Shown piece after piece: positions 1 to 13,584 of a stretch of DNA of 64,000 nucleotides. This DNA comes from Canna indica (Eukaryota > Streptophyta > Magnoliopsida > Zingiberales > Cannaceae). The translations under genes and the position numbers were made by a program. The stretch's first letter is position 1. Every line of letters starts with the position of its first letter. The notes under the pieces were generated by a model, which was not told the origin of the DNA, searched no databases, and was given only the letters and a program-made list of their open reading frames with translations. Location of the stretch: NCBI GenBank assembly GCA_034359265.1, contig CP136893.1, forward strand, positions 49,301,501 to 49,365,500. The letters are read 5' to 3'.

Positions 1-3000
1 TTAATCTAGATATTTTTTACAGACTAATACAAATAATTGCACGATTTTTCGAATAGAATCTTGAACGAAGCCGACTGGTTGACCTTCGGGGTATCGGCTA
101 GAAACGCCCAGCAATCTAAGTCCCGAGCGACTCCAGAACATTCACTGTGATGGGAGAAGTTGTTAATCGAGTTATTTTTGACAAACTAATGCAAAGAATT
201 GCACGCTTTTTCGAATAGAATCTTGAACGAAGCCGACTCATTGAACATCGGGGTATCAGCTCGAAATGACCAGCAATCTGTGACCCGAGCGACTCCAGAA
301 CATTCACTGTGACGGGAGAAGTTGTTAATCGAGTTATTTTTGACAAACTAATGCAAAGAATTGCACGATTTTTTCAAATAGAATCTTGAATGAAGCCGAC
401 TGGTTGAACTTCGGGGTATCAGCTCGAAATGACCAGCAATCTGTGACCCGGGCGACTCCAGAACATTCACTGTGATGGGAGAAGTTGTTAATCGAGTTAT
501 TTTTGACAAACTAATGCAAAGAATTGCACGCTTTTTGGAATAGAATCTTGAACGAAGCCGACTGATTGAACTTCGGGGTATCGGTTCGAAACGACCAAAA
601 ATCTGAGTCTCGAGCGACTCCAGAACATTCGCTGTGATGGAAGAAGTTGTTACTCGAGTTATTTTTTACAAACTAATGCAAAGAATCGCACGCTTTTTGG
701 AATAGAATCTTGAACGAAGCCGACTCATTGAACATCGGGGTATCAGCTCGAAATGACCAGCAATCTGTGACCCGAGCGACTCCAGAACATTCACTGTGAT
801 GGGAGAAGTTGTTAATCGAGTTTTTTTTGACAAACTAATGCAAAGAATTGCACGATTTTTTCGAATAGAATCTTGAATGAAGCCGACTGGTTGAACTTCG
901 GGGAATCAGCTCGAAATGACCATCAATCTGTGACCCGGGTGACTCCAGAACATTCACTGTGATGGGAGAAGTTGTTAATCGAGATATTTTTTACAGACTA
1001 ATACAAATAATTGCACGTTTTTTTGAATAGAATCTTGAACGAAGCCGACTGGTTGAACTTTGGGGTATCGGCTAAAACGCCCAGCAATCTGAGTCCCGAG
1101 CGACTCCAGATCATTCACTGTGATGGGAGAAGTTGTTAATCGAGTTATTTTTGAAAAACTAATGCAAAGAATTGCACGCTTTTCAGAATAGAATCTTGAA
1201 CGAAGCCGACTGATTGAACTTCGGGGTATCGGTTCGAAACGACCAGAAATCTGAGTCCCGAGCGACTCCAGAACATTCACTGTGACGGGAGAAGTTGTTA
1301 ATCGAGTTATTTTTGACAAACGAATTCAAAGAATTGCACGCTTTTTCGAATAGAATCTAGAACGAAGTCGACTGATTGACCTTCGGGGTATCGGCTAGAA
1401 ACGCCAAGCAATCTAAGTCCCGAGCGACTCCAGAACATTCACTGTGATGGGAGAAGTTGTTAATCTAGATATTTTTTACAGACTAATACAAATAATTGCA
1501 CGATTTTTCGAATAGAATCTTGAACGAAGCCGACTGGTTGACCTTCGGGGTATCGGCTAGAAACGCCCAGCAATCTAAGTCCCGAGCGACTCCAGAACAT
1601 TCACTGTGATGGGAGAAGTTGTTAATCGAGTTATTTTTGACAAACTAATGCAAAGAATTGCACGCTTTTTCGAATAGAATCTTGAACGAAGCCGACTCAT
1701 TGAACATCGGGGTATCAGCTCGAAATGACCAGCAATTTGTGACCCGAGCGACTCCAGAACATTCACTGTGACGGGAGAAGTTGTTAATCGAGTTATTTTT
1801 GACAAACTAATGCAAAGAATTGGACGATTTTTTCGAATAGAATCTTGAATGAAGCCGACTGGTTGAACTTCGGGGTATCAGCTCGAAATGACCAGCAATC
1901 TGGGACCCGGGCGACTCCAGAACATTCACTGTGATGGGAGAAGTTGTTAATCGAGTTATTTTTGACAAACTAATACAAAGAATTGCACGCTTTTTGGAAT
2001 AGAATCTTGAACTAAGCCGACTGATTGAACTTCGGGGTATCGGTTCGAAACGACCAAAAATCTGAGTCTCGAGCGACTCCAGAACATTCGCTGTGATGGA
2101 AGAAGTTGTTACTCGAGTTATTTTTTACAAACTAATGCAAAGAATCGCACGCTTTTTGGAATAGAATCTTGAACGAAGCCGACTCATTGAACATCGGGGT
2201 ATCAGCTCGAAATGACCAGCAATCTGTGACCCGAGGGACTCCAGAACATTCACTGTGATGGGAGAAGTTGTTAATCGAGTTATTTTTGACAAACTAATGC
2301 AAAGAATTGCACGATTTTTTCGAATAGAATCTTGAATGAAGCCGACTGGTTGAACTTCGGGGAATCAGCTCGAAATGACCATCAATCTGTGACCCGGGTG
2401 ACTCCAGAACATTCACTGTGATGGGAGAAGTTGTTAATCGAGTTATTTTTGACAAACTAATGCAAAGAATTGCACGCTTTTTGGAATAGAATCTTGAACG
2501 AAGCCGACTGATTGAACTTCGGGGTATCGGTTCGAAACGACCAGAAATCTGAGTCTCGAGTGACTCCAGAACATTCACTGTGATGGGAGAAGTTGTTAAT
2601 CGATTTATTTTTGACACGCTAATGCAAGGAATTGCATGCTTTTTCGAATAGAATCTTGAACGAAGCCGACTGGTTGACCTTCGGGGTATCGGCTAGAAAC
2701 GCCCAGCAATTTAAGTCCCGAGCAACTCCAGAACATTCACTGTGATGGGAGAAGTTGTTAATCGAGTTATTTTTGACAAACTAATGCAAAGAATTGCACG
2801 CATTTTCGAATAGAATCTTGAACGAAGCCGACTCATTGAACTTCGGGGTATCAGCTCAAAATGACAAGCAATCTGAGTCCCGAGCGACTCCAGAACATTC
2901 ACTGTGATGGGAGAAGTTGTTAATCGAGTTATTTTTGACAAACTAATGCAAAGAATTGCACGATTTTTGGGATAGAATCTTGAACGAAGCCAACTGATTG

Positions 3001-3209
3001 AACTTCGGGGTATCGGTTCGTAACGACCGGAAATCTGAGTCACGAGCGACTCCAGAACATTCACTGTTATGGTAGAAGTTGTTAATCGAGTTATTTTTGA
3101 CAGACTCATGCAAATAATTGCATGATTTTTTGAATAGAATCTTGAACGAAGCCGACTGATTGAACTTCGGGGTATCGTGTAGAAATGCCCAGCAATTTGA
3201 GTCCCGAGC
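1..3209. repeat. Zone A leader: partial higher-order repeat with a 9-monomer duplication
   Basis: This stretch resembles the 3' part of the following 19-mer unit: the monomer with gacacgctaatgcaagg at 2,562 recurs 3,080 bp later at 5,642. Inside it, bases 1 to about 975 are repeated at 1,460 to about 2,434 with an offset of 1,459 bp (nine monomers plus one base). Shared rare variants include tattttttacag and the gaatcgcacg monomer. The two copies diverge after about 975 and 2,434, where the first continues into a gagatattttttacag monomer and the second into gagttatttttgac. No gene is present. Confidence 0.85.
2562..2723. repeat. Flank-specific monomer type 'gacacgc'
   Basis: This monomer is recognised by gacacgctaatgcaagg followed by aattgcatgc. 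The same type recurs at 5,642, 8,884, 12,451 and 18,288 in zone A, and at 54,245, 55,703, 57,162, 58,621, 60,079, 61,538, 62,510 and 62,672 in zone D. I did not see it anywhere in zone C. It serves both as a phase anchor for the A and D higher-order repeats and as evidence that the two flanks share an older monomer set. Confidence 0.85.
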
Positions 3210-6200
3210 GACTCCAGAACATTCACTGTGACGGGAGAAGTTGTTAATCGAGTTATTTTTTATAGACTAATGCAAAGAATTGCACGATTTTTCGAAGAGA
3301 ATCTTGAACGTAGCCGACTGATTGAACTTCGAAGTATCAGCTCGAAACGACCAGCAATCTATGACCCGAGCGACTCCAGAACATTCACTGTGATGGCAGA
3401 AGTTGTTAATCGAGTTATTTTTGACAAACTAATGCAAAGAATTGCACGCTTTTTGGAATAAAATCTTGAACGAAGCCGACTGATTGAATTTTGGGGTATC
3501 GGTTCGAAACAACCAAAAATCTGAGTCACAAGCGACTCCAGAACATTCACTGTGATGGGAGAAGTTGTTAATCGATTTATTTTTGACAGACTAATGCAAA
3601 GAATTGCACGCTTTTTCGAATAGAATCTAGAACGAAGTCGACTGATTGACCTTCGGGGTATCGGCTAGAAACGCCCAGCAATCTAAGTCTCGAGCGACAC
3701 CAGAACATTCACTGTGATGGGAGAATTTGTTAATCTAGATATTTTTGATAGACTAATACAAATAATTGCACAATTTTTCAAATAGAATCTTGAACAAAGC
3801 CGACTGGTTGAACTTCGTGGTATCGGCTAGAAACGCCCAGCAATCTGAGTCCCGAGCCACTCCAGAACATTCACTGTGATGGGAGAAGTTGTTAATCGAG
3901 TTATTTTTGACAAACTAATGCAAAGAATTGCTCGCTTTTTGGAATAGAATCTTGAACGAAGCCGACTGATCGAACTTCGGGGTATCGGTTCGAAACGACG
4001 AGAAATCTGAGTCCCGAGCGACTCCAGAACATTCAGTGTGATGGGAGAAGTTGTTAATCGAGTTATTTTTGACAAACTAAAGCTAAGAATTGCTTGATTT
4101 TTCGAATAGAATCTTGAATGAAGCCGACTGTTTGAACTTCGGGGTATAGGCAAGAAGCGCCTAGCAATCGAAGTCCCGAGCGACTCCAGAACATTCACTG
4201 TGATGGTAGAAGTTGTTAATCTAGTTATTTTTGACAGACTAATGCAAAGAATTGCACGATTTTTCGAATAGATACTTGAACGAAGTCGACTGGATGAACT
4301 TCGGGGTATCGGCTAGAAACGCCCAGAAATCTGAGACACAAGCGACTCCAGAACATTCTCTGTGATGGGAGAAGTTGTTAATCGGGTTATTTTTGATAGA
4401 CTAATGCAAAGAATTGCATGATTTTTCGAAGAGAATCTTGAAAGAAGCCGACTGATTGAACTTCGGCGTATCGGTTCGAAACGACCAGAAATCTGAGTCC
4501 CGAGCGACTCCAAAACATTCACTGTGATGGGAGAAGTTGTTAATCGAGTTATTTTTGACAAACTAATGCAAAGAATTGCACGCTTTTTCGAATATAATGT
4601 AGAACGAAGTCGACTGATTGACCTTCGGGGTATCGGCTAGAAACGCCCAGCAATCTAAGTCCCGAGCGACTCCAGAACATTCACTGTGATGGGAGAAGTT
4701 GTTAATCTAGATATTTTTGATAGACTAATACAAATAATTGCACGATTTTTTGAATAGAATCTTGAACGAAGCCGATTGGTTGACCTTCGGGGTATCGGCT
4801 AGAAACGCCCAGCAATCTAAGTCCCGAGCGACTCCAGAACATTCACTGTGATGGGAGAAGTTGTTAATCGAGTTATTTTTGACAAACTAATGCAATGAAT
4901 TGCACGATTTTTTCGAATAGAATCTTGAATGAAGCCGACTGGTTGAACTTCGGGGTATCAGCTCGAAATGACCATCAATTTGTGACCCGGGCGACTCCAG
5001 AACATTCACTGTGATGGGAGAAGTTGTTAATCGAGTTATTTTTGACAAACTAATGCAAAGAATTGCACGCTTTTTGGAATAGAATCTTGAACGAAGCCGA
5101 CTGATTGAACTTCGGGGTATCGGTTCGAAACGACCAAAAATCTGAGTCTCGAGCGACTCCAGAACATTCGCTGTGATGGAAGAAGTTGTTACTCAAGTTA
5201 TTTTTTACAAACTAATGCAAAGAATCGCACGCTTTTTGGAATAGAATCTTGAACGAAGCCGACTCATTGAACATCGGGGTATCAGCTCGAAATGACCAGC
5301 AATCTGTGACCCGAGCGACTCTAGAACATTCACTGTGATGGGAGAAGTTGTTAATCGAGTTATTTTTGAGAAACTAATGCAAAGAATTGCACGATTTTTT
5401 CGAATAGAATCTTGAATGAAGCCGACTGGTTGAACTTCGGGGTATCAGCTCGAAATGACCATCAATCTGTGACCCGGGCGACTCCAGAACATTCACTGTG
5501 ATGGGAGAAGTTGTTAATCGAGTTATTTTTGACAAACTAATGCAAAGAATTGCACGCTTTTTGGAATAGAATCTTGAACGAAGCCGACTGATTGAACTTC
5601 GGGGTATCGGTTCGAAACGACCAGAAATCTGAGTCTCGAGTGACTCCAGAACATTCACTGTGATGGGAGAAGTTGTTAATCGATTTATTTTTGACACGCT
5701 AATGCAAGGAATTGCATGCTTTTTCGAATAGAATCTTGAATGAAGCCGACTGGTTGACCTTCGGGGTATCGGCTAGAAACGCCCAGCAATTTAAGTCCCG
5801 AGCAACTCCAGATCATTCACTGTGATGGGAGAAGTTGTTAATCGAGTTATTTTTGACAAACTAATGCAAAGAATTGCACGCATTTTCGAATAGAATCTTG
5901 AACGAAGCCGACTCATTGAACTTCGGGGTATCAGCTCGAAATGACAAGCAATCTGAGTCCCGAGCGACTCCAGAACATTCACTGTGATGGGAGAAGTTGT
6001 TAATCGAGTTATTTTTGACAAACTAATGCAAAGAATTGCACGATTTTTGGGATAGAATCTTGAACGAAGCCAACTGATTGAACTTCGGGGTATCGGTTCG
6101 TAACGACCGGAAATCTGAGTCACGAGCGACTCCAGAACATTCACTGTGATGGTAGAAGTTGTTAATCGAGTTATTTTTGACAGACTCATGCAAATAATTG

Positions 6201-6289
6201 CATGATTTTTTGAATAGAATCTTGAACGAAGCCGACTGATTGAACTTCGGGGTATCGTCTAGAAATGCCCAGCAATTTGAGTCCCGAGC
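3210..6289. repeat. Zone A HOR copy A1 (19-mer, 3,080 bp)
   Basis: The copy is anchored on the monomer carrying gttattttttatagac together with cgaagagaatc. The same anchor follows 3,080 bp later at 6,290, that is 19 x 162 plus two bases, consistent with two six-T runs. Compared with the next copy it lacks one monomer near 4,860. There the sequence passes directly from the caatctaagtcccgag monomer to the tgcaatgaattgcacg monomer. Confidence 0.9.
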
Positions 6290-9200
6290 GACTCCAGAAC
6301 ATTCACTGTGACGGGAGAAGTTGTTAATCGAGTTATTTTTTATAGACTAATGCAAAGAATTGCACGATTTTTCGAAGAGAATCTTGAACGAAGCCGACTG
6401 ATTGAACTTCGAAGTATCAGCTCGAAACGACCAGCAATCTGTGACCCGAGCAACTCCAGAACATTCACTGTGATGGCAGAAGTTGTTAATCGAGTTATTT
6501 TTGACAAACTAATGCAATGAATTGCACGCTTTTTGGAATAAAATCTTGAACGAAGCCGATGGATTGAATATCGGGGTATCGGTTCGAAACAACCAAAAAT
6601 CTGAGTCACAAGCGACTCCAGAACATTCACTGTGATGGGAGAAGTTGTTAATCGATTTATTTTTGACAGACTAATGCAAAGAATTGCACGCTTTTTCGAA
6701 TAGAATCTAGAACGAAGTCGACTGATTGACCTTCGGGGTATCGGCTAGAAACGCCCATCAATCTAAGTCCCGAGCGACACCAGAACATTCACTGTGATGG
6801 GAGAATTTGTTAATCTAGATATTTTTGACAGACTAATACAAATAATTGCACAAATTTTCAAATAGAATCTTGAAAGAAGCCGACTGGTTGAACTTCGGGG
6901 TATCGGCTAGAAACGCCCAGCAATCTGAGTCTCGAGCCACTCCAGAACATTCACTGTGATGGGAGAAGTTGTTAATCGAGTTATTTTTGACAAACTAATG
7001 CAAAGAATTGCTCGCTTTTTGGAATAGAATCTTGAACGAAGTCGACTGATTGAACTTCGGGGTATCGGTTCGAAACGACGAGAAATCTGAGTCCCGAGCG
7101 ACTCCAGAACATTCAGTGTGATGGGAGAAGTTGTTAATCGAGTTATTTTTGACAAACTAAAGCTAAGAATTGCTTGATTTTTCGAATAGAATCTTGAATG
7201 AAGCCGACTGTTTGAACTTCGGGGTATAGGCAAGAAGCGCCCAGCAATCGAAGTCCCGAGCGACTCCAGAACATTCACTGTGATGGTAGAAGTTGTTAAT
7301 CTAGTTATTTTTGACAGACTAATGCAAAGAATTGCACGATTTTTCGAATAGATACTTGAACGAAGTCGACTGGTTGAACTTCGGGGTATCGGCTAGAAAC
7401 GCCCAGAAATCTGAGACACAAGCGACTCCAGAACATTCTCTGTGATGGGAGAAGTTGTTAATCGGGTTATTTTTGATAGACTAATGCAAAGAATTGCATG
7501 ATTTTTCGAAGAGAATCTTGAAAGAAGCCGACTGATTGAACTTCGGCGTATCGGTTCGAAACGACCAGAAATCTGAGTCCCGAGCGACTCCAGAACATTC
7601 ACTGTGATGGGAGAAGTTGTTAATCGAGTTATTTTTGACAAACTAATGCAAAGAATTGCACGCTTTTTCGAATAGAATGTAGAACGAAGTCGACTGATTG
7701 ACCTTCGGGGTATCGGCTAGAAACGCCCAGCAATCTAAGTCCCGAGCGACTCCAGAACATTCACTGTGATGGGAGAAGTTGTTAATCTAGATATTTTTGA
7801 TAGACTAATACAAATAATTGCACGATTTTTTTAATAGAATCTTGAACGAAGCCGATTGGTTGACCTTCGGGGTATCGGCTAGAAACGCCCAGCAATCTAA
7901 GTCCCGAGCGACTCCAGAACATTCACTGTGATGGGAGAAGTTGTTAATCGAGTTATTTTTGACAAACTAATGAAAAGAATTGCACGCTTTTTCGAATAGA
8001 ATCTTGAACGAAGCCGACTCATTGAACTTCGCGGTATCAGCTCGAAACGACCAGCAATCTGTGACCCGAGCGACTCCAGAACATTCACTGTGATGGGAGA
8101 AGTTGTTAATCGAGTTATTTTTGACAAACTAATGCAATGAATTGCACGATTTTTTCGAATAGAATCTTGAATGAAGCCGACTGGTTGAACTTCGGGGTAT
8201 CAGCTCGAAATGACCATCAATCTGTGACCCGGGCGACTCCAGAACATTCACTGTGATGGGAGAAGTTGTTAATCGAGTTATTTTTGACAAACTAATGCAA
8301 AGAATTGCACGCTTTTTGGAATAGAATCTTGAACGAAGCCGACTGATTGAACTTCGGGGTATCGGTTCGAAACGACCAAAAATCTGAGTCTCGAGCGACT
8401 CCAGAACATTCGCTGTGATGGAAGAAGTTGTTACTCAAGTTATTTTTTACAAACTAATGCAAAGAATCGCACGCTTTTTGGAATAGAATCTTGAACGAAG
8501 CCGACTCATTGAACATCGGGGTATCAGCTCGAAATGACCAGCAATCTGTGACCCGAGCGACTCCAGAACATTCACTGTGATGGGAGAAGTTGTTAATCGA
8601 GTTATTTTTGACAAACTAATGCAAAGAATTGCACGATTTTTTCGAATAGAATCTTGAATGAAGCCGACTGGTTGAACTTCGGGGTATCAGCTCGAAATGA
8701 CCATCAATCTGTGACCCGGGCGACTCCAGAACATTCACTGTGATGGGAGAAGTTGTTAATCGAGTTATTTTTGACAAACTAATGCAAAGAATTGCACGCT
8801 TTTTGGAATAGAATCTTGAACGAAGCCGACTGATTGAACTTCGGGGTATCGGTTCGAAACGACCAGAAATCTGAGTCTCGAGTGACTCCAGAACATTCAC
8901 TGTGATGGGAGAAGTTGTTAATCGATTTATTTTTGACACGCTAATGCAAGGAATTGCATGCTTTTTCGAATAGAATCTTGAACGAAGCCGACTGGTTGAC
9001 CTTCGGGGTATCGGCTAGAAACGCCCAGCAATTTAAGTCCCGAGCAACTCCAGAACATTCACTGTGATGGGAGAAGTTGTTAATCGAGTTATTTTTGACA
9101 AACTAATGCAAAGAATTGCACGCATTTTCGAATAGAATCTTGAACGAAGCCGACTCATTGAACTTCGGGGTATCAGCTCGAAATGACAAGCAATCTGAGT

Positions 9201-9531
9201 CCCGAGCGACTCCAGAACATTCACTGTGATGGGAGAAGTTGTTAATCGAGTTATTTTTGACAAACTAATACAAAGAATTGCACGATTTTTGGGATAGAAT
9301 CTTGAACGAAGCCAACTGATTGAACTTCGGGGTATCGGTTCGTAACGACCGGAAATCTGAGTCACGAGCGACTCCAGAACATTCACTGTGATGGTAGAAG
9401 TTGTTAATCGAGTTATTTTTGACAGACTCATGCAAATAATTGCATGATTTTTTGAATAGAATCTTGAACGAAGCCGACTGATTGAACTTCGGGGTATCGT
9501 CTAGAAATGCCCAGCAATTTGAGTCCCGAGC
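6290..9531. repeat. Zone A HOR copy A2 (20-mer, 3,242 bp)
   Basis: Anchors lie at 6,290 and 9,532. Monomer order matches A1, but one additional monomer is present at about 7,945-8,106, marked by gaacttcgcggtatcagc. That marker is shared with copy A3 and with 15,640 and 17,430. The parsimonious reading is that A1 lost this monomer by unequal exchange. Confidence 0.9.
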
Positions 9532-12500
9532 GACTCCAGAACATTCACTGTGATGGGAGAAGTTGTTAATCGAGTTATTTTTTATAGACTAATGCAAAGA
9601 ATTGCACGATTTTTCGAAGAGAATCTTGAACGAAGCCGACTGATTGAACTTCGAAGTATCAGCTCGAAACGACCAGCAATCTGTGACCCGAGCAACTCCA
9701 GAACATTCACTGTGATGGCAGAAGTTGTTAATCGAGTTATTTTTGACAAACTAATGCAATGAATTGCACGCTTTTTGGAATAAAATCTTGAACGAAGCCG
9801 ACGGATTGAATTTCGGGGTATCGGTTCGAAACAACCAAAAATCTGAGTCACAAGCGACTCCAGAACATTCACTGTGATGGGAGAAGTTGTTAATCGATTT
9901 ATTTTTGACAGACTAATGCAAAGAATTGCACGCTTTTTCGAATAGAATCTAGAACGAAGTCGACTGATTGACCTTCGGGGTATCGGCTAGAAACGCCCAT
10001 CAATCTAAGTCCCGAGCGACACCAGAACATTCACTGTGATGGGAGAATTTGTTAATCTAGATATTTTTGACAGACTAATACAAATAATTGCACAATTTTT
10101 CAAATAGAATCTTGAACGAAGCCGACTGGTTGAACTTCGGGGTATCGGCTAGAAACGCCCAGCAATCTGAGTCCCGAGCCACTCCAGAACATTCACTGTG
10201 ATGGGAGAAGTTGTTAATCGAGTTATTTTTGACAAACTAATGCAAAGAATTGCTCGCTTTTTGGAATAGAATCTTGAACGAAGCCGACTGATTGAACTTC
10301 GGGGTATCGGTTCGAAACGACGAGAAATCTGAGTCCCGAGCGACTCCAGAACATTCATTGTGATGGGAGAAGTTGTTAATCGAGTTATTTTTGACAAACT
10401 AAAGCTAAGAATTGCTTGATTTTTCGAATAGAATCTTGAATGAAGCCGACTGTTTGAACTTCGGGGTATAGGCAAGAAGCGCCCAGCAATCGAAGTCCCG
10501 AGCGACTCCAGAACATTCACTGTGATGGTAGAAGTTGTTAATCTAGTTATTTTTGACAGACTAATGCAAAGAATTGCACGATTTTTCGAATAGATACTTG
10601 AACGAAGTCGACTGGTTGAACTTCGGGGTATCGGCTAGAAACGCCCAGAAATCTGAGACACAAGCGACTCCAGAACATTCTCTGTGATGGGAGAAGTTGT
10701 TAATCGGGTTATTTTTGATAGACTAATCCAAAGAATTGCATGATTTTTCGAAGAGAATCTTGAAAGAAGCCGACTGATTGAACTTCGGCGTATCGGTTCG
10801 AAACGACCAGAAATCTGAGTCCCGAGCGACTCCAGAACATTCACTGTGATGGGAGAAGTTGTTAATCAAGTTATTTTTGACAAACTAATGCAAAGAATTG
10901 CACGCTTTTTCGAATAGAATGTAGAACGAAGTCGACTGATTGACCTTCGGGGTATCGGCTAGAAACGCCCAGCAATCCAAGTCCCGAGCGACTCCAGAAC
11001 ATTCACTGTGATGGGAGAAGTTGTTAATCTAGATATTTTTGATAGACTAATACAAATAATTGCACGATTTTTTGAATAGAATCTTGAACGAAGCCGATTG
11101 GTTGACCTTCGGGGTATCGGCTAGAAACGCCCAGCAATCTAAGTCCCGAGCGACTCCAGAACATTCACTGTGATGGGAGAAGTTGTTAATCGAGTTATTT
11201 TTGACAAACTAATGCAAAGAATTGCACGCTTTTTCGAATAGAATCTTGAACGAAGCCGACTCATTGAACTTCGCGGTATCAGCTCGAAACGACCAGCAAT
11301 CTGTGACCCGAGCGACTCCAGAACATTCACTGTGATGGGAGAAGTTGTTAATCGAGTTATTTTTGACAAACTAATGCAATGAATTGCACGATTTTTTCGA
11401 ATAGAATCTTGAATGAAGCCGACTGGTTGAACTTCGGGGTATCAGCTCGAAATGACCATCAATCTGTGACCCGGGCGACTCCAGAACATTCACTGTGATG
11501 GGAGAAGTTGTTAATCGAGTTATTTTTGACAAACTAATGCAAAGAATTGCACGCTTTTTGGAATAGAATCTTGAACGAAGCCGACTGATTGAACTTCGGG
11601 GTATCGGTTCGAAACGACCAGAAATCTGAGTCTCGAGCGACTCCAGAACATTCGCTGTGATGGAAGAAGTTGTTACTCGAGTTATTTTTTACAAACTAAT
11701 GCAAAGAATCGCACGCTTTTTGGAATAGAATCTTGAACGAAGGCGACTCATTGAACATCGGGGTATCAGCTCGAAATGACCAGCAATCTGTGACCCGAGC
11801 AACTCCAGAACATTCACTGTGATGGGAGAAGTTGTTAATCGAGTTATTTTTGACAAACTAATGCAAAGAATTGTACGATTTTTTCGAATAGAATCTTGAA
11901 TGAAGCCGACTGGTTGAACTTCGGGGTATCAGCTCGAAACGACCATCAATCTGTGACCCGGGCGACTCCAGAACATTCACTGTGATGGGAGAAGTTGTTA
12001 ATCGAGTTATTTTTGACAAACTAATGCAAAGAATTGCACGCTTTTTGGAATAGAATCTTGAACGAAGCCGACTGATTGAACTTCGGGGTATCGGTTCGAA
12101 ACGACCAGAAATCTGAGTCTCGAGCGACTACAGAACATTCACTGTGATGGGAGAAGTTGTTAATCGAGTTATTTTTGACAAACTAATGCAAAGAATTGCA
12201 CGATTTTTTCGAATAGAATCTTGAATGAAGCCGACTGGTTGAACTTCGGGGTATCAGCTCGAAATGACCATCAATCTGTGACCCGGGCGACTCCAGAACA
12301 TTCACCGTGATGGGAGAAGTTGTTAATCGAGTTATTTTTGACAAACTAATGCAAAGAATTGCACGCTTTTTGGAATAGAATCTTGAACGAAGCCGACTGA
12401 TTGAACTTCGGGGTATCGGTTCGAAACGACCAGAAATCTGAGTCTCGAGTGACTCCAGAACATTCACTGTGATGGGAGAAGTTGTTAATCGATTTATTTT

Positions 12501-13098
12501 TGACACGCTAATGCAAGGAATTGCATGCTTTTTCGAATAGAATCTTGAACGAAGCCGACTGGTTGACCTTCGGGGTATCGGCTAGAAACGCCCAGCAATT
12601 TAAGTCCCGAGCAACTCCAGAACATTCACTGTGATGGGAGAAGTTGTTAATCGAGTTATTTTTGACAAACTAATGCAAAGAATTGCACGCATTTTCGAAT
12701 AGAATCTTGAACGAAGCCGACTCATTGAACTTCGGCGTATCAGCTCGAAATGACAAGCAATCTGAGTCCCGAGCGACTCCACAACATTCACTGTGATGGG
12801 AGAAGTTGTTAATCGAGTTATTTTTGACAAACTAATGCAAAGAATTGCACGATTTTTGGGATAGAATCTTGAACGAAGCCAACTGATTGAACTTCGGGGT
12901 ATCGGTTCGTAACGACCGGAAATCTGAGTCACGAGCGACTCCAGAACATTCACTGTGATGGTAGAAGTTGTTAATCGAGTTATTTTTGACAGACTCATCC
13001 AAATAATTGCTTGATTTTTTGAATAGAATCTTGAACGAAGCCGACTGATTGAACTTCGGGGTATCGTCTAGAAATGCCCAGCAATTTGAGTCCCGAGC
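9532..13098. repeat. Zone A HOR copy A3 (22-mer, 3,567 bp)
   Basis: Anchors lie at 9,532 and 13,099. The copy has the A2 monomer order plus two extra monomers. The pair made of a cgattttttcg monomer and a cgctttttgg monomer occurs twice in a row, with the cgatttttt runs at 11,876 and 12,201, 325 bp apart. This is a local dimer duplication. Confidence 0.88.
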
Positions 13099-13584
13099 GA
13101 CTCCAGAACATTCACTGTGACGGGAGAAGTTGTTAATCGAGTTATTTTTTATAGACTAATGCAAAGAATTGCACGATTTTTCGAAGAGAATCTTGAACGA
13201 AGCCGACTGATTGAACTTCGAAGTATCAGCTCGAAACGACCAGCAATCTGTGACCCGAGCGACTCCAGAACATTCACTGTGATGGCAGAAGTTGTTAATC
13301 GAGTTATTTTTGACAAACTAATGCAAAGAATTGCACGCTTTTTGGAATAAAATCTTGGACGAAGCCGACTGATTGAATTTCGGGGTATCGGTTCGAAACA
13401 ACCAAAAATCTGAGTCACAAGCGACTCCAGAACATTCACTGTGATGGGAGAAGTTGTTAATCGATTTATTTTTGACAGACTAATGCAAAGAATTGCACGC
13501 TTTTTCGAATATAATCTAGAACGAAGTCGACTGATTGACCTTCGGGGTATCGGCTAGAAACGCCCAGCAATCTAAGTCCCGAGC

